Source: DASYXZ01 sp035308965 (lineage in GTDB: Bacteria; Acidobacteriota; Terriglobia; UBA7540). From it: a stretch of 64,000 nucleotides of DNA. The translations under genes and the position numbers were made by a program. The stretch spans positions 20,926 to 84,925 of the forward strand of contig DATGFN010000017.1 in the NCBI GenBank assembly GCA_035308965.1, given 5' to 3'. Under the pieces are notes generated by a model. It did not search any database. It was not told where the DNA came from and saw only the letters and a list, made by a program, of their open reading frames with translations. Below, one piece after another: positions 8,022 through 17,871 of this stretch (its first letter is position 1; each line of letters begins with the position of its first letter).

Positions 8022-9281
8022 ATGCGGCTTTCCCGCCGACTTTCTCTCCTCGCCGCCGCTTCGCTTTCCGGGGCGGTTATATTGCTCGCGACCACGCTGT
8101 TCGCTGCCGATAATTGGAACGACGCTGCAAGTGAATTTGCGGCGAAAATTCTCGCCCGCGCTCCCGCAAAACGTGCCATTGCCTTGTCGATTCGCAATAT
8201 TTCATCCCTGGGCGATGATGACGTATCGCAAATCCGGCGCCAGCTACGGTCCCAGATGCGGAGCCACGGCGCCCAACTCAATGGGAGCAAGCAAGCAGGC
8301 ACTGAGATCCACGTGACTTTGTCCGAAAACTCGGGAGGATATATTTGGGTGGCCGACATTCGTAACGGTTCTTCGCACGATGTCGCGATGATAAACGTGG
8401 CACGGCCGGCGCTGGCCGGGTTTCATCCCGTCCCTGAACCCTTAAGCATTCGGAAAACGCTTCTCTACTCGCAGACTGAGCCCATGCTGGCTGGTGTCTT
8501 CTTTGTCCACCCGGCGCAGACGCCCTCCAAAACATACTTATTGGTGCTGGGTGTTGACTCAGTTTCTTTGTATGAGGAGGTCGATCAGGCAGCCAAGAGT
8601 AACCTGGCGTGGACGCTGAAGCAATCATCCCCCATCCGGCGGAGTCGTCCCGTGACTCGTGATTTTCGGGGGCGACTGGAAATGGGGCATGACTATTCAT
8701 TCAATGTCTATCTGCCTGGAGAGACTTGCAGCGGCGTCATCGACCCTGCGCTGAAATTGGATTGCCGTGATAGCGACACGCCCTGGCCATACGGCGTTTC
8801 AATTGCCAATTACATCGCCGCCAATTTCAACCCGGACCGCAATTTCTTTGATGGAAGAATACAATTCAGTGACGGCCGCGCATTCGCGGCGCCTCCGTTC
8901 TATTCAGTCGCGCTTCTCCCCCTGAAGAGTGGGGATATTTGGCTGTTGGCCGGGATTGACGGGCGAATTCAGTTGTTAAACTCCAACATGGTTCCAACGG
9001 GAAGCTTTGAAGGCTGGGGCAGCAATATCGCTGTGATTCAATCCAATTGCCAGGAGATTATGCAGGCGTTGGCAACCCTGCCCGGTGACTACAGTACCTC
9101 GGACGCTGTGCAGGCTATTAACCTGGTGGATGGTAAAGGAGTGCCTGCTAGCGCCGCCTTGGATTTCGGGGGACCGGTGACCGAACTTTGGTCGGAACCG
9201 TTTTCAGCCCTTGCCATTTCACACAATCTTAAGACATCAACGTATGAATTATCTCGTTTGTCCGTTACTTGTGGCCAGTAG
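8022..9281 (+). CDS. Exported hypothetical protein upstream of the binding-protein/two-component genes
   Basis: A 419-residue protein with a clear signal peptide (two arginines, then LSLLAAASLSGAVILLATT and an AFAAD-like cleavage region). The mature part has no motif I recognise; it looks like beta-rich repeats, possibly a beta-propeller or sensor-like fold. A TATAAT sequence lies at 7989-7994, 28 bases upstream, without an obvious -35 box. Its 3' end overlaps the next gene by 38 bases, and four genes in a row overlap, so the protein probably works with the binding protein and two-component system that follow. Confidence 0.65.
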   Translation: MRLSRRLSLLAAASLSGAVILLATTLFAADNWNDAASEFAAKILARAPAKRAIALSIRNISSLGDDDVSQIRRQLRSQMRSHGAQLNGSKQAGTEIHVTLSENSGGYIWVADIRNGSSHDVAMINVARPALAGFHPVPEPLSIRKTLLYSQTEPMLAGVFFVHPAQTPSKTYLLVLGVDSVSLYEEVDQAAKSNLAWTLKQSSPIRRSRPVTRDFRGRLEMGHDYSFNVYLPGETCSGVIDPALKLDCRDSDTPWPYGVSIANYIAANFNPDRNFFDGRIQFSDGRAFAAPPFYSVALLPLKSGDIWLLAGIDGRIQLLNSNMVPTGSFEGWGSNIAVIQSNCQEIMQALATLPGDYSTSDAVQAINLVDGKGVPASAALDFGGPVTELWSEPFSALAISHNLKTSTYELSRLSVTCGQ

Positions 9282-10656
9282 CGCCGTGTTGGCCGTGGCG
9301 CCCGCGTGCGCCGCCACGCGGCCGCGCTATGGCGGCGCGCTGCGCGTGGAAATACATGCTAAAGTTTTCTCGCTCGATCAGGAAGAAAAACAAAGTATTG
9401 CGGAGGCCGATGCGGCGAACAAGATTCGCGATTTGATCTACGACCGCCTGGTTCGTCTCGATCGGAACGGCCAGGCGCAACCTGCCCTTGCTTTGTCCTG
9501 GGAACACGATTCACAATCCGTCCGATGGCGGTTCAAACTCCGCCCCGGGGTGAAGTGGCAGGACGGCGCGCCGCTCACTCCCGAAGAGGTCGCCGCATCG
9601 TTGCAGCGCCAGGGCCAGGCCGGTTCGGTTCGAGCGTCGGGCGACGTTCTTGAAATCAACCTGGCTCATGCATGGCCGGATTTGCCGGCGGCTCTGGCCA
9701 CGGATGCCTCAGCTTCGATCCGCCGTTCAGGTGATCAATCGGCTACCGCACTCCCTGTGGGGACGGGACCTTTCCGCCTTTCGGATTGGCAACCCGGCCA
9801 CAGCGCTGAGCTTCAGGCCAACGACGATTATTGGGGCGGCCGACCCTTCATAGACAAGATTGAAATCCAAATGGGTCGCGCGAGCCGGGAGCAGGTTCTG
9901 GACCTGGAATTGGACCGTACAGATTTGGCGGAGCTTGACCCGATCGACGCCCATCGCTACCAGCAGGAAGGGAAGAGGGTGTGGGCGTCGGCTGCGGTTG
10001 AACTCCTCCTCCTCCACTTTGACCTGAACCAATCTGTGGTGCAGGACTTGCGCCTGCGGCAGGCCGTTGCCAGGTCCATCGATCGCGCCGCCATTCAACA
10101 CGTTCTCACCCAGAATTATGGAGAGGTCGCGGGGGGATTTATTCCGCAATGGCTGAGCGGGTATTCATTCCTGTTTCCCTCAGCGCCGGACTTGAAGCTG
10201 GCGCGGGATCTCACTGCTTCCATTGGAACTTTGCCGGTGCTCAAGATGGGTTATGACCCGAGCGATGCGTTGGCGCGCCAAACGGCGGAGCGTATCGCGG
10301 TGAATACGCGTGATGCTGGAATGAATATCCAGGTTTCGCCTCTTCCCGCAGGTTGGAAAGGCGGAGCGGATTCCGGCCCCGAAATGCGCATGGAGCGCGT
10401 GCGCATCGATGGGCCAACATTTGAAAACGCCGTGCTTCAGGCGGAGTCCCGCCTCGGACTTGGATTCGCAGGCAAGACGGTGCCCCCCGAAATTGTTTAT
10501 GTCGCCGAACAAAAGCTTCTGGATAACCTGGAAGATGTTCCAGTGGTCTACGTTCCGGACCTCCTGGGTGTTGGCCCGCATGTGAAGGATTGGTCGGCGT
10601 TGCCCTGGGGCGATTGGCGTCTTCAGGACGCTTGGATGGATGCGGAGAAGCCATGA
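9244..10656 (+). CDS. Extracellular solute-binding protein, family 5 (oligopeptide/nickel type)
   Basis: A 470-residue exported protein with signal peptide (MNYLVCPLLVASSAVLAVAP, then AxA cleavage) and the family 5 pattern: RYGGALRVEI at the mature N-terminus, DLIYDRLVRLD, the WRFKLRPGVKWQDGAPLTPEEV block, GTGPFRLSDW, and LRQAVARSIDR. Family members deliver peptides, metals or opines to ABC permeases, but no permease or ATPase gene is nearby. Instead the stop overlaps the start of a histidine kinase (ATGA), so the protein may act as a periplasmic ligand sensor. The start at 9244 gives a proper signal peptide; an upstream TTG at 9211 would add 11 residues. Confidence 0.82.
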   Translation: MNYLVCPLLVASSAVLAVAPACAATRPRYGGALRVEIHAKVFSLDQEEKQSIAEADAANKIRDLIYDRLVRLDRNGQAQPALALSWEHDSQSVRWRFKLRPGVKWQDGAPLTPEEVAASLQRQGQAGSVRASGDVLEINLAHAWPDLPAALATDASASIRRSGDQSATALPVGTGPFRLSDWQPGHSAELQANDDYWGGRPFIDKIEIQMGRASREQVLDLELDRTDLAELDPIDAHRYQQEGKRVWASAAVELLLLHFDLNQSVVQDLRLRQAVARSIDRAAIQHVLTQNYGEVAGGFIPQWLSGYSFLFPSAPDLKLARDLTASIGTLPVLKMGYDPSDALARQTAERIAVNTRDAGMNIQVSPLPAGWKGGADSGPEMRMERVRIDGPTFENAVLQAESRLGLGFAGKTVPPEIVYVAEQKLLDNLEDVPVVYVPDLLGVGPHVKDWSALPWGDWRLQDAWMDAEKP

Positions 10657-12512
10657 GCTTTCGCGCCAAACTGATGGCCGTCTTTGCGGTTACCGTGATC
10701 GTGTCGGTAGGGCTCGTGGCTTGGATTGTTTCGGCTTCCACACGGAACGCATTTGAGCGCCTCGATCGGGACCGCACCGCCGCCTTGGTGGCGCAATTCC
10801 AGAGGGATTTCGGCAGGCGCGCCGATGAGGTGACGCAACGGGTGGAGGGAATCGCCACGGCTGGGGAAACTCTTGCCATGGCTGTTGCGCTCGGCCGCGC
10901 CTCACCTGACTATTCGGCCTTCGTGAATGAAGCGGGCGGACTGGCCACAGCTCATCAATTGGACTTTCTTGAATTGACGACGGGTGATGGGACCATTGTT
11001 TCCTCAGCCCAGTGGCCGGCGCGCTTCGGCTACAAAGAGACATGGACTACGGAGCCCGTTGATTGGTCAAATCAAAGCGCATTCTTGAAGCGGGAGGAAT
11101 TGCCGGAGGGCGAGGTATTGGCAGTGATGGCAGTGCGAGTGGTGCGCGCAGGCGAGAAGAAATTCTTCGTGGTTGGCGGCTTACGGCTGGACAAATTGTT
11201 CCTGGCCTCGCTGGTGCTGCCGGCTGGAACGCGGGCGTTGCTTTACCAAAGCGCCGGCAAGGGCGCGGGCGCCGGCGCCGGTTCTCTGGTGGATGTTTCT
11301 GGGCCTGTTGCCCAAGCAGAAAAGCTCGCGACCCTCATCACCCAACGACCCAATGGGGCGGGAGAGAATTCAGCCATCATCACATGGACTGACGACCCGG
11401 AGAGTGCCGAGACTTTTCACGTGATTCCTTTGAAAGGCCGCAACCAGGAAATACTTGGCATGTTTCTGGTGGGCAGCTCCCGGCGGGAGCTGGTTGAACT
11501 GGAGAGCCAGATTCGATGGATCTCTATCATGGTGGGGATGGCAGGAATCCTGTTTGGAATTGTGCTCAGTGGTTGGATGGCGGGGCGCGTCACCAGGCCG
11601 GTGCGGCTCTTGGCCGATGCTTCACGGCAAGTTGCGGATGGAAATTGGGAGGTGCGCGTTGAGGTTGAGTCCGAGGATGAGATGGGGCAGTTGGCTCGCG
11701 CCTTCAATCGGATGACACAGCAACTGGTGGAGCAGCGTGGACGCCTGCTACAGGCGGAGCGCGTAGCGGCGTGGCGCGAATTGGCGCGGCGGCTGGCGCA
11801 CGAATTGAAGAATCCGCTTTTCCCCCTCCAGATTACGGTGGAGAATCTGTTGCGCTCCCGGGAGAGCAACCCCGCGCAATTTGATGAGGTCTTTCGCGAG
11901 AGCACTTCCACCTTGTTGGCCGAACTTGCGAATTTAAGGATCATCGTGGGCCGCTTCAGTGATTTTGCCAAGATGCCCGCGCCCCAATTGCGGACGGTGG
12001 ATATAAACGAAGTGGTTCGAGGCGCGTTAAAGCTCATGCAGGCGCAGATCGAGGCCCCCGGCAAACCGCCGGTTGCACTCAAGGTCGATCTCGCTTCAGG
12101 CTTAGGTTCCATTCAGGCTGACCCGGAATTGTTGCATCGCGCCGTGGGGAACCTGATACTCAACGCGCTCGATGCCATGCCCTCCGGCGGGACGCTGGCG
12201 GCTCGCACACAACCCGTTGAAGGTGGCATTCGTTTGCAGATTTCCGATTCGGGCAAGGGATTGACCAAAGAGGAGTGTGAGCGATTGTTCACTCCGTACT
12301 ACACCACCAAGCAGCATGGCACCGGACTTGGGCTGGCCATCGTTCAGTCGGTGGTGAGCGACCACGGCGGTAAGATCTCAGTGAAAAGCGAGCCCGATCA
12401 AGGCACAATGTTTACCATCGATCTGCCGGCCTTGCCGCCGGCGTCCTCAGGCGCCTTGGACAGCGCCATGTCGATGGGCGCTCATTCGCAGGGAAAAGGC
12501 GGAACTCTGTGA
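10653..12512 (+). CDS. Sensor histidine kinase, NtrY-like
   Basis: A 619-residue membrane kinase. An N-terminal transmembrane helix (about 7-28), a periplasmic sensing region (30-290), a second helix (about 290-315), a HAMP domain (VTRPVRLLADASRQVADG), a phosphoacceptor box ARRLAHELKNPL, an N box with LILNALDAMP, and ATP-lid motifs DSGKGLT and GTGLGLAIV appear in order. The HELKNPLFPLQ phosphoacceptor region is typical of the NtrY/NtrB side of the family. The start overlaps the preceding stop by ATGA and the 3' end overlaps the regulator by GTGA, so the three genes are translationally coupled. Confidence 0.88.
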   Translation: MSFRAKLMAVFAVTVIVSVGLVAWIVSASTRNAFERLDRDRTAALVAQFQRDFGRRADEVTQRVEGIATAGETLAMAVALGRASPDYSAFVNEAGGLATAHQLDFLELTTGDGTIVSSAQWPARFGYKETWTTEPVDWSNQSAFLKREELPEGEVLAVMAVRVVRAGEKKFFVVGGLRLDKLFLASLVLPAGTRALLYQSAGKGAGAGAGSLVDVSGPVAQAEKLATLITQRPNGAGENSAIITWTDDPESAETFHVIPLKGRNQEILGMFLVGSSRRELVELESQIRWISIMVGMAGILFGIVLSGWMAGRVTRPVRLLADASRQVADGNWEVRVEVESEDEMGQLARAFNRMTQQLVEQRGRLLQAERVAAWRELARRLAHELKNPLFPLQITVENLLRSRESNPAQFDEVFRESTSTLLAELANLRIIVGRFSDFAKMPAPQLRTVDINEVVRGALKLMQAQIEAPGKPPVALKVDLASGLGSIQADPELLHRAVGNLILNALDAMPSGGTLAARTQPVEGGIRLQISDSGKGLTKEECERLFTPYYTTKQHGTGLGLAIVQSVVSDHGGKISVKSEPDQGTMFTIDLPALPPASSGALDSAMSMGAHSQGKGGTL

Positions 12513-13894
12513 CCGCGAAAGCGCATCTGCTGATTATCGATGACGAAGCCAACACGCTGGCTTCGCTCTCCCGCGCGTTTCGATTGGACGGGTACGAGGC
12601 CACCGTTTGCGATTCGGCCGCGCGCGCTTTGGAGCTGGTGAAGAGCCAGACGTTCGATTTGATCCTGTCCGATGTGGTGATGCCGGAGAAGGATGGACTC
12701 TCGCTGCTCGAAGATTTCAAGAAAATGGAATTGGCAACTCCTGTGGTGATGGTCTCCGGGCAGGCGCACATTGAGATGGCGGTGCGCGCCACGCGTTTGG
12801 GCGCCGTCGATTTTCTGGAGAAACCGCTCTCCACGGAAAAGCTCCTATTGACGGTGGAAAATGTTCTAAACCTGCGGCGTTTAAAGGAAGAGAACCAACG
12901 CCTGCGGACGCGGTTGGGCAAGCACGAAATCGTCTGGTCAGGCGAGTCCATGCGCCGTTTGATGGCCCAGGTGGAGCGGGTGGCGGCCAGTGAAACGCGG
13001 ATCTCCATTCTTGGTGAAACGGGGACGGGGAAGGAACTGGTGGCGCGCACTTTGCACGAGCGCAGTCCGCGCAAGGGCGGCCCGTTTATCACCTTGAATT
13101 GCGCAGCCGTCCCGGCGGAATTAATTGAGTCAGAACTTTTTGGACATGAAAAGGGCGCCTTCACTGGAGCCGCGGCGCGCCATCTGGGGAAATTCGAACA
13201 GGCGCAAAAGGGCACGCTCTTCCTGGATGAAATTGGCGACATGCCTCTTGCCATGCAGGCCAAGCTCCTGCGCGTGCTGGAAGAAGGTGAGATTGAACGC
13301 GTCGGCGGGGAACAGCATATTTCCGTGGATGTTCGTGTGGTCGTGGCCACCCATCGAATCCTTGAAGATCTGGTGAAGCAGGGCAAGTTCCGCCAGGACC
13401 TCTACCATCGCGTGTACGTTTTCCCGCTCTTCATCCCTCCCCTCCGCGAACGGCAGGAAGACATTCCGGCGCTGGTCGAACATTTTGCGCGCCAAGTCGC
13501 CGCCCAGAACGGTTGGAAGCGGTTGGCTTTTGCACGGGATGCCATCGAGGAACTTAAGCGTTATTCCTGGCCGGGAAATGTGCGCGAGCTGCGTAATGTG
13601 GTGGAGCGCTTGCTTTTGCTCGCAACTGATGACCACGTCGACCTGATCACCCTGCGCGCTGCCCTCCCCCAGCCATCTGTGGGCGCCAGTGAAGGTCCGG
13701 GGCCCTACACAAAGAGATTGGCCGAGCGAGTGGAAGCGTTTGAACGCGAAACGATCCTGACCGAGCTGGGACGCCATCAAAACCACATCACGAAAACCGC
13801 GAAATCCCTCGGCCTCGAGCGCAGTCATCTCTACAAAAAATGCCAGCAGTTGGGGATTGATTTGCGGTCGGTGCGGAAGGATGTACAGGACTAG
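12509..13894 (+). CDS. Sigma54-dependent response regulator, NtrX/NtrC-like
   Basis: A 461-residue activator. The receiver domain has the phospho-aspartate in LILSDVVMPEKDG (about residue 54). The AAA domain carries GETGTGKELVA (Walker A), the sigma54-contacting GAFTGA loop, LFLDEIGD (Walker B) and the arginine-finger region. A Fis-type helix-turn-helix closes the protein (ITKTAKSLGLERSHLYKKC). It starts at GTG, overlapping the kinase stop. It would switch on sigma54 promoters in response to the kinase; no convincing sigma54 promoter was found nearby. Confidence 0.9.
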   Translation: MTAKAHLLIIDDEANTLASLSRAFRLDGYEATVCDSAARALELVKSQTFDLILSDVVMPEKDGLSLLEDFKKMELATPVVMVSGQAHIEMAVRATRLGAVDFLEKPLSTEKLLLTVENVLNLRRLKEENQRLRTRLGKHEIVWSGESMRRLMAQVERVAASETRISILGETGTGKELVARTLHERSPRKGGPFITLNCAAVPAELIESELFGHEKGAFTGAAARHLGKFEQAQKGTLFLDEIGDMPLAMQAKLLRVLEEGEIERVGGEQHISVDVRVVVATHRILEDLVKQGKFRQDLYHRVYVFPLFIPPLRERQEDIPALVEHFARQVAAQNGWKRLAFARDAIEELKRYSWPGNVRELRNVVERLLLLATDDHVDLITLRAALPQPSVGASEGPGPYTKRLAERVEAFERETILTELGRHQNHITKTAKSLGLERSHLYKKCQQLGIDLRSVRKDVQD

Positions 13895-14010
13895 ATGCGC
13901 TCCACCCGGCGAGCAATAAGTTCAACGAAAATGATTTTCAATTAGAAATCCCAGCGGCAATCCCCACCAGCAGATTATTGATGTGCGAGGCGAGTGCGCA
14001 GACAAACTTA

Positions 14011-14040
14011 ATGACGCTGCCGTCGCACGTCCGCTATAAT
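14011..14040 (+). promoter_or_regulatory. Sigma70-type promoter for the ABC exporter pair
   Basis: A consensus -10 box TATAAT (14035-14040) is preceded by ATGACG (14011-14016, four of six matches to TTGACA) with an 18-base spacer. Transcription would start about 30 bases before the ATG at 14077. The 182-base gap after the response regulator otherwise holds nothing that I recognise. Confidence 0.5.
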
Positions 14041-14076
14041 CTTTTTTTGGGATTTAACTTTTCAAAAGAACCCTAA

Positions 14077-15825
14077 ATGCTGCGCCGTCTAGCCCCGCTA
14101 AAACCCTACCTTGCCCGCTACAAGAAACGATTTGTAGTGGGCTTTCTAACATTAATCATCACCCAGGCGGCTGGAATCGCCGTTCCGCTGATGATCAAGG
14201 CCGGGATTGACGGCCTGATGCGGGGTGTAACTCACACCCGGCTGCTTTGGATTGGAGGGTTCCTGCTCGGCCTCGCGGTGGTAAAAGCGTTCTTCCAGTT
14301 TTGGATGCGTTGGATCCTGATCGGCATTTCGCGCGACGTGGAATACGATCTGCGCAACGACTTGTTCCGGCACCTGATGATCCTCTCGCCGCGCTATTAC
14401 ACGGTGACACGCACCGGCGACCTGATGTCCAAACTCACCAACGATCTGAACGCGGTGCGCAACATGGCGGGGCCGGGGATCATGTATTCCGCCAACACTG
14501 TGGTGACGGGCATCGCCACTATTGCCCTGATGCTTGATCTCGATTGGCGTCTGACGGTGTTGACTCTCATCCCGCTGCCTCTCGCATCGGTGGCTGTCAA
14601 ATTTTTCGGGCAGCGGATTCACGACCGCTTTGAAAAGATTCAGGCCATGTACTCCGAGTTGACGGAAAAAGTCCGCGAGAATCTTGCGGGGGTGCGGGTG
14701 ATCCGCGCCTTTTGCCAGGAAGAGGCGGAGAGCGCGCATTTCGACCGGATGAATCAGGAATTCGTGGATAAGAATCAGCGCCTGATTTGGATTACCAGCT
14801 TCCTGTGGCCGGCGTTGACGCAGCTGTTTGCCATCGCCTTCATGCTGATCATGGTGGTGGGCGGGCGGCACGTGCTCTCCGGCGCCATCACGGTGGGCGC
14901 ATTCACCGCCTTCAACATTTATCTCACTTATCTCATCTGGCCCATCATTGCTCTGGGTTGGGTGACGAATCTGGTGCAGAGAGGCCTCGCGTCCCTGGAA
15001 CGGCTGAACACCATCTTCCTGGCACGGCCTGAAATTGATGACCGCGATGTTCGCGATCCTGGCCTCACAACTTTGCGGGGGGAAATCGAATTTCGTAATC
15101 TCAATTTCGCCTACAACGGGAAGACGATTCTCAAGAACATCAACCTGAAGATCCCTGCCGGGAAGACGGTGGCGGTGGTGGGCGCGACCGGCTCAGGTAA
15201 AACCACCCTGGTCAATTTGATTCCGCGCCTCTATGACTCTCCCGAGGCTGGCATGGTTCTGATGGATGGCGTGCCCATAAGCCAGATTCCATTGAAGACT
15301 CTGCGTGAACACATCGGCTTTGTCCCCCAGGAAACATTCCTGTTTAGCGACACGATTCGGGAAAACATCAAATTTGGCGCTGCTTCCGCCTCCGACGGTG
15401 AAGTTGAGCGAGCCGCCGAAATTTCCAATATTCTCCCCGAGATTCGCTCCTTCCCCAAAGGGTTTGACACCATGGTGGGCGAGCGCGGGCTAACCCTCTC
15501 CGGCGGGCAAAAGCAGCGCACCGCGATTTCCCGCGCCGTCATTCGCGATCCGAAAATAATGATTTTGGATGACGCGCTCTCGAGTGTGGACACTTACACC
15601 GAGGAAAAAATCCTGAGCCAATTGACCGGACTCATGGCAGGCCGGACCACACTCCTGATTTCCCACCGCGTCTCCACCATCCAGAACGCCGACGAAATAG
15701 TGGTGCTGCATGATGGAGAAATCGTGGAACGCGGAACGCATTCAGAATTACTGGCCATGAATGGAGCCTATGCGGAACTTTATAACAAACAGTTGATTGA
15801 GGAAGAACTGGAGAAGGAAATCTAA
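14077..15825 (+). CDS. ABC exporter half-transporter, subunit 1 (MdlA-like, degenerate site)
   Basis: A 582-residue fusion of a six-helix transmembrane domain (about 1-320) and a nucleotide-binding domain (about 340-580). The latter has GATGSGKTT (Walker A), a LSGGQ signature and IMILDDALSSVD (Walker B). The residue after Walker B is aspartate rather than the catalytic glutamate. This is the pattern of the degenerate half of heterodimeric exporters such as TM287/288. The next gene, 15 bases away, supplies a canonical glutamate. The pair probably exports drugs or lipids; substrate unknown. Confidence 0.86.
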   Translation: MLRRLAPLKPYLARYKKRFVVGFLTLIITQAAGIAVPLMIKAGIDGLMRGVTHTRLLWIGGFLLGLAVVKAFFQFWMRWILIGISRDVEYDLRNDLFRHLMILSPRYYTVTRTGDLMSKLTNDLNAVRNMAGPGIMYSANTVVTGIATIALMLDLDWRLTVLTLIPLPLASVAVKFFGQRIHDRFEKIQAMYSELTEKVRENLAGVRVIRAFCQEEAESAHFDRMNQEFVDKNQRLIWITSFLWPALTQLFAIAFMLIMVVGGRHVLSGAITVGAFTAFNIYLTYLIWPIIALGWVTNLVQRGLASLERLNTIFLARPEIDDRDVRDPGLTTLRGEIEFRNLNFAYNGKTILKNINLKIPAGKTVAVVGATGSGKTTLVNLIPRLYDSPEAGMVLMDGVPISQIPLKTLREHIGFVPQETFLFSDTIRENIKFGAASASDGEVERAAEISNILPEIRSFPKGFDTMVGERGLTLSGGQKQRTAISRAVIRDPKIMILDDALSSVDTYTEEKILSQLTGLMAGRTTLLISHRVSTIQNADEIVVLHDGEIVERGTHSELLAMNGAYAELYNKQLIEEELEKEI

Positions 15826-15840
15826 CTGTCGTTTTGATTG

Positions 15841-17724
15841 ATGGCCGACAACATTCACGAAGAAGAGATTCTCGGTAAAGCCTACGACGGGCGGTTGATG
15901 AGGCGATTGCTTCGTTACCTGCGGCCCTACTGGTTTATTGCGACGGCCGCCCTGGCGGCAATTCTTCTCTATGGCGTGCTCCAGGCGGCCCCGCCTTATT
16001 TGCTAAAGGTGGAAGTGGACCGTTATCTTGACCCCAGCGGCCGCCAGCAGACCCCGCAGTTCCTTGCTCATTTTCTTAGCCCCAACCCGCTTACCGGAAT
16101 CATGCAAATCGCGCTGGCGCTTTTTCTCCCCACCGTTATTTTGACGTTTGTCCTGGAATTCGCCCAATCGTTTGCCATGCAGTGGGTGGGGCAGAAGGTG
16201 ATGTACGACCTGCGCAAAGAAATCTTCGGCCACTTGCAGAAGTTGCAATTGAGTTTTTACGACCACAATCCCGTGGGCCGCATGGTAACCCGAGTGACGA
16301 CCGACGTGGACGTGCTAAATGATTTGTTCGCATCGGGCGTAGTGGCCATCTTCGGTGACGTTTTCTCCCTGGTCAGCATTATGGTAGTGATGCTGGAACT
16401 CAACTGGAAACTGGCGCTGCTCACGTTTTGCGTTCTGCCCTTGATCGTCATCATCACCATGTCATTCCGCCGGGCCGTGCGCCAATCTTACCGGCGCATT
16501 CGCGTAGCCATCGCGCGAATCAATGCTTACCTTCAGGAACACCTGACGGGAATGACGGTACTCCAACTGTTCAATCGCGAATCGCGCAGCTTTGAGGAGT
16601 TCGAAAAGATTAATCGCCTTCACATGGACGCTTACAAAGATTCCATCCTGGCCTACGGGCTTTTTTATCCCGCGGTGGAATTGGTGGGGACGCTGGCCGC
16701 AGCCATTATCCTGTATCGCGGGGGCATCATGACCCTGAATGGGGCGGTGACTATTGGGACGGCCATCGCCTTCATCCAGTATTCGCAACGTTTCTTTCGC
16801 CCCATCCAGGATTTGAGCGACAAATACAACATCCTCCAGGCGGCCATGGCAAGCGCCGAGCGCATTTTCAAGCTGCTCGATTCACCCGTCACCATCCAGG
16901 ATCCTGCCCGGCCCCTCGCGCCCGCAGATCCTCGTGGCCGGGTGGAATTCCGCAAGGTGGGATTCTCCTACACCAGCGACCAGCGCGTGCTGGAGGACGT
17001 TTCCTTCACTCTCAAGCCTGGAGAGACGTTGGCCATCGTGGGCCACACGGGCGCCGGCAAGACTACACTCACCAGCCTCCTGCTTCGCTTTTACGACGTG
17101 CAGGAAGGGCAGGTGCTGCTGGATGGTATTGACACGCGCGATCTGCTCCTCTGCGACCTGCGCAGGAATTTTGGCATGGTCCTTCAGGACCCATTTCTGT
17201 TTTCGGGGACGGTGGCCGGCAACATTCGCCTGGGAACTGAGGGCATCAGCGATGAGCAAGTGCGTGAAGCCGCACGCAAGGTGAACATCCTCGATTTCAT
17301 TGAGAGCCTGCCGGGCGGATTTAATGAGCCGGTGAAGGAGCGCGGCTCCACGCTTTCGGTGGGACAAAAGCAATTGCTGTCTTTTGCCCGTGCCCTCGCC
17401 CACAATCCCAAAATATTGATTCTGGACGAAGCGACGTCGAGTGTCGACCCGGAAACCGAGTATATGATTCGCGAGGCGCTGCGTCGGCTGCTCGAGAACC
17501 GGACGTCGCTGGTGATCGCCCACCGTTTATCGACCATCCAGAATGCTTCGAAAATCGTGGTGATGCACAAAGGCCGGGTTCGGGAAGTGGGCACACACCA
17601 GGAACTGCTCCAGAAACGCGGAATTTATTTCAAGCTTTACCAGCTTCAGTATAAGGATCAGGAATTGTCCGTGGTGGGTGGTCCATCGTCCGCGACTGGT
17701 GGAATCAGTGAATCGTTGGAGTAG
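15841..17724 (+). CDS. ABC exporter half-transporter, subunit 2 (MdlB-like, catalytic site)
   Basis: A 627-residue half-transporter with six predicted helices and a nucleotide-binding domain bearing GHTGAGKTT, a modified signature LSVGQ and ILILDEATSSVD with the catalytic glutamate. In heterodimeric exporters the degenerate site pairs the aspartate Walker B of one subunit with a weakened signature of the other, and that is the combination seen here. The start is ATG at 15841; a TTG codon precedes it directly. The C-terminal 25 residues are an unconserved Gly/Ser tail. Confidence 0.86.
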   Translation: MADNIHEEEILGKAYDGRLMRRLLRYLRPYWFIATAALAAILLYGVLQAAPPYLLKVEVDRYLDPSGRQQTPQFLAHFLSPNPLTGIMQIALALFLPTVILTFVLEFAQSFAMQWVGQKVMYDLRKEIFGHLQKLQLSFYDHNPVGRMVTRVTTDVDVLNDLFASGVVAIFGDVFSLVSIMVVMLELNWKLALLTFCVLPLIVIITMSFRRAVRQSYRRIRVAIARINAYLQEHLTGMTVLQLFNRESRSFEEFEKINRLHMDAYKDSILAYGLFYPAVELVGTLAAAIILYRGGIMTLNGAVTIGTAIAFIQYSQRFFRPIQDLSDKYNILQAAMASAERIFKLLDSPVTIQDPARPLAPADPRGRVEFRKVGFSYTSDQRVLEDVSFTLKPGETLAIVGHTGAGKTTLTSLLLRFYDVQEGQVLLDGIDTRDLLLCDLRRNFGMVLQDPFLFSGTVAGNIRLGTEGISDEQVREAARKVNILDFIESLPGGFNEPVKERGSTLSVGQKQLLSFARALAHNPKILILDEATSSVDPETEYMIREALRRLLENRTSLVIAHRLSTIQNASKIVVMHKGRVREVGTHQELLQKRGIYFKLYQLQYKDQELSVVGGPSSATGGISESLE

Positions 17725-17730
17725 AGAAAT

Positions 17731-17855
17731 GAAATTGGAAACTCGAAACTGGAAATTGGGAGATGGCAGGTTTTATTCCAGCAAATGTTTCCATTCTTAG
17801 GTTTCTACTTTCCAGTTTCCATTTTCTAATTTCGAGTTTCCAGTTTCGAGTTTTC
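17731..17855. repeat. Word-like inverted repeat (GAAACTGG/TTTCCAGT type)
   Basis: The left arm (about 17731-17760) repeats variants of GAAACTGGAAA and the right arm (about 17801-17855) repeats the complementary TTTCCAGTTTC. The arms are imperfect and separated by about 40 bases. It fills the gap between the exporter and lpxB. Similar architectures with different words occur at 30994, 53401 and 63770. Confidence 0.6.
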
Positions 17856-17871
17856 CTTTTCCATCCTTTCT

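Noticed and set aside
17731..17855. CRISPR array
   Set aside because: The repeats are inverted, imperfect and without unique spacers of constant length, and no cas gene is in the window.
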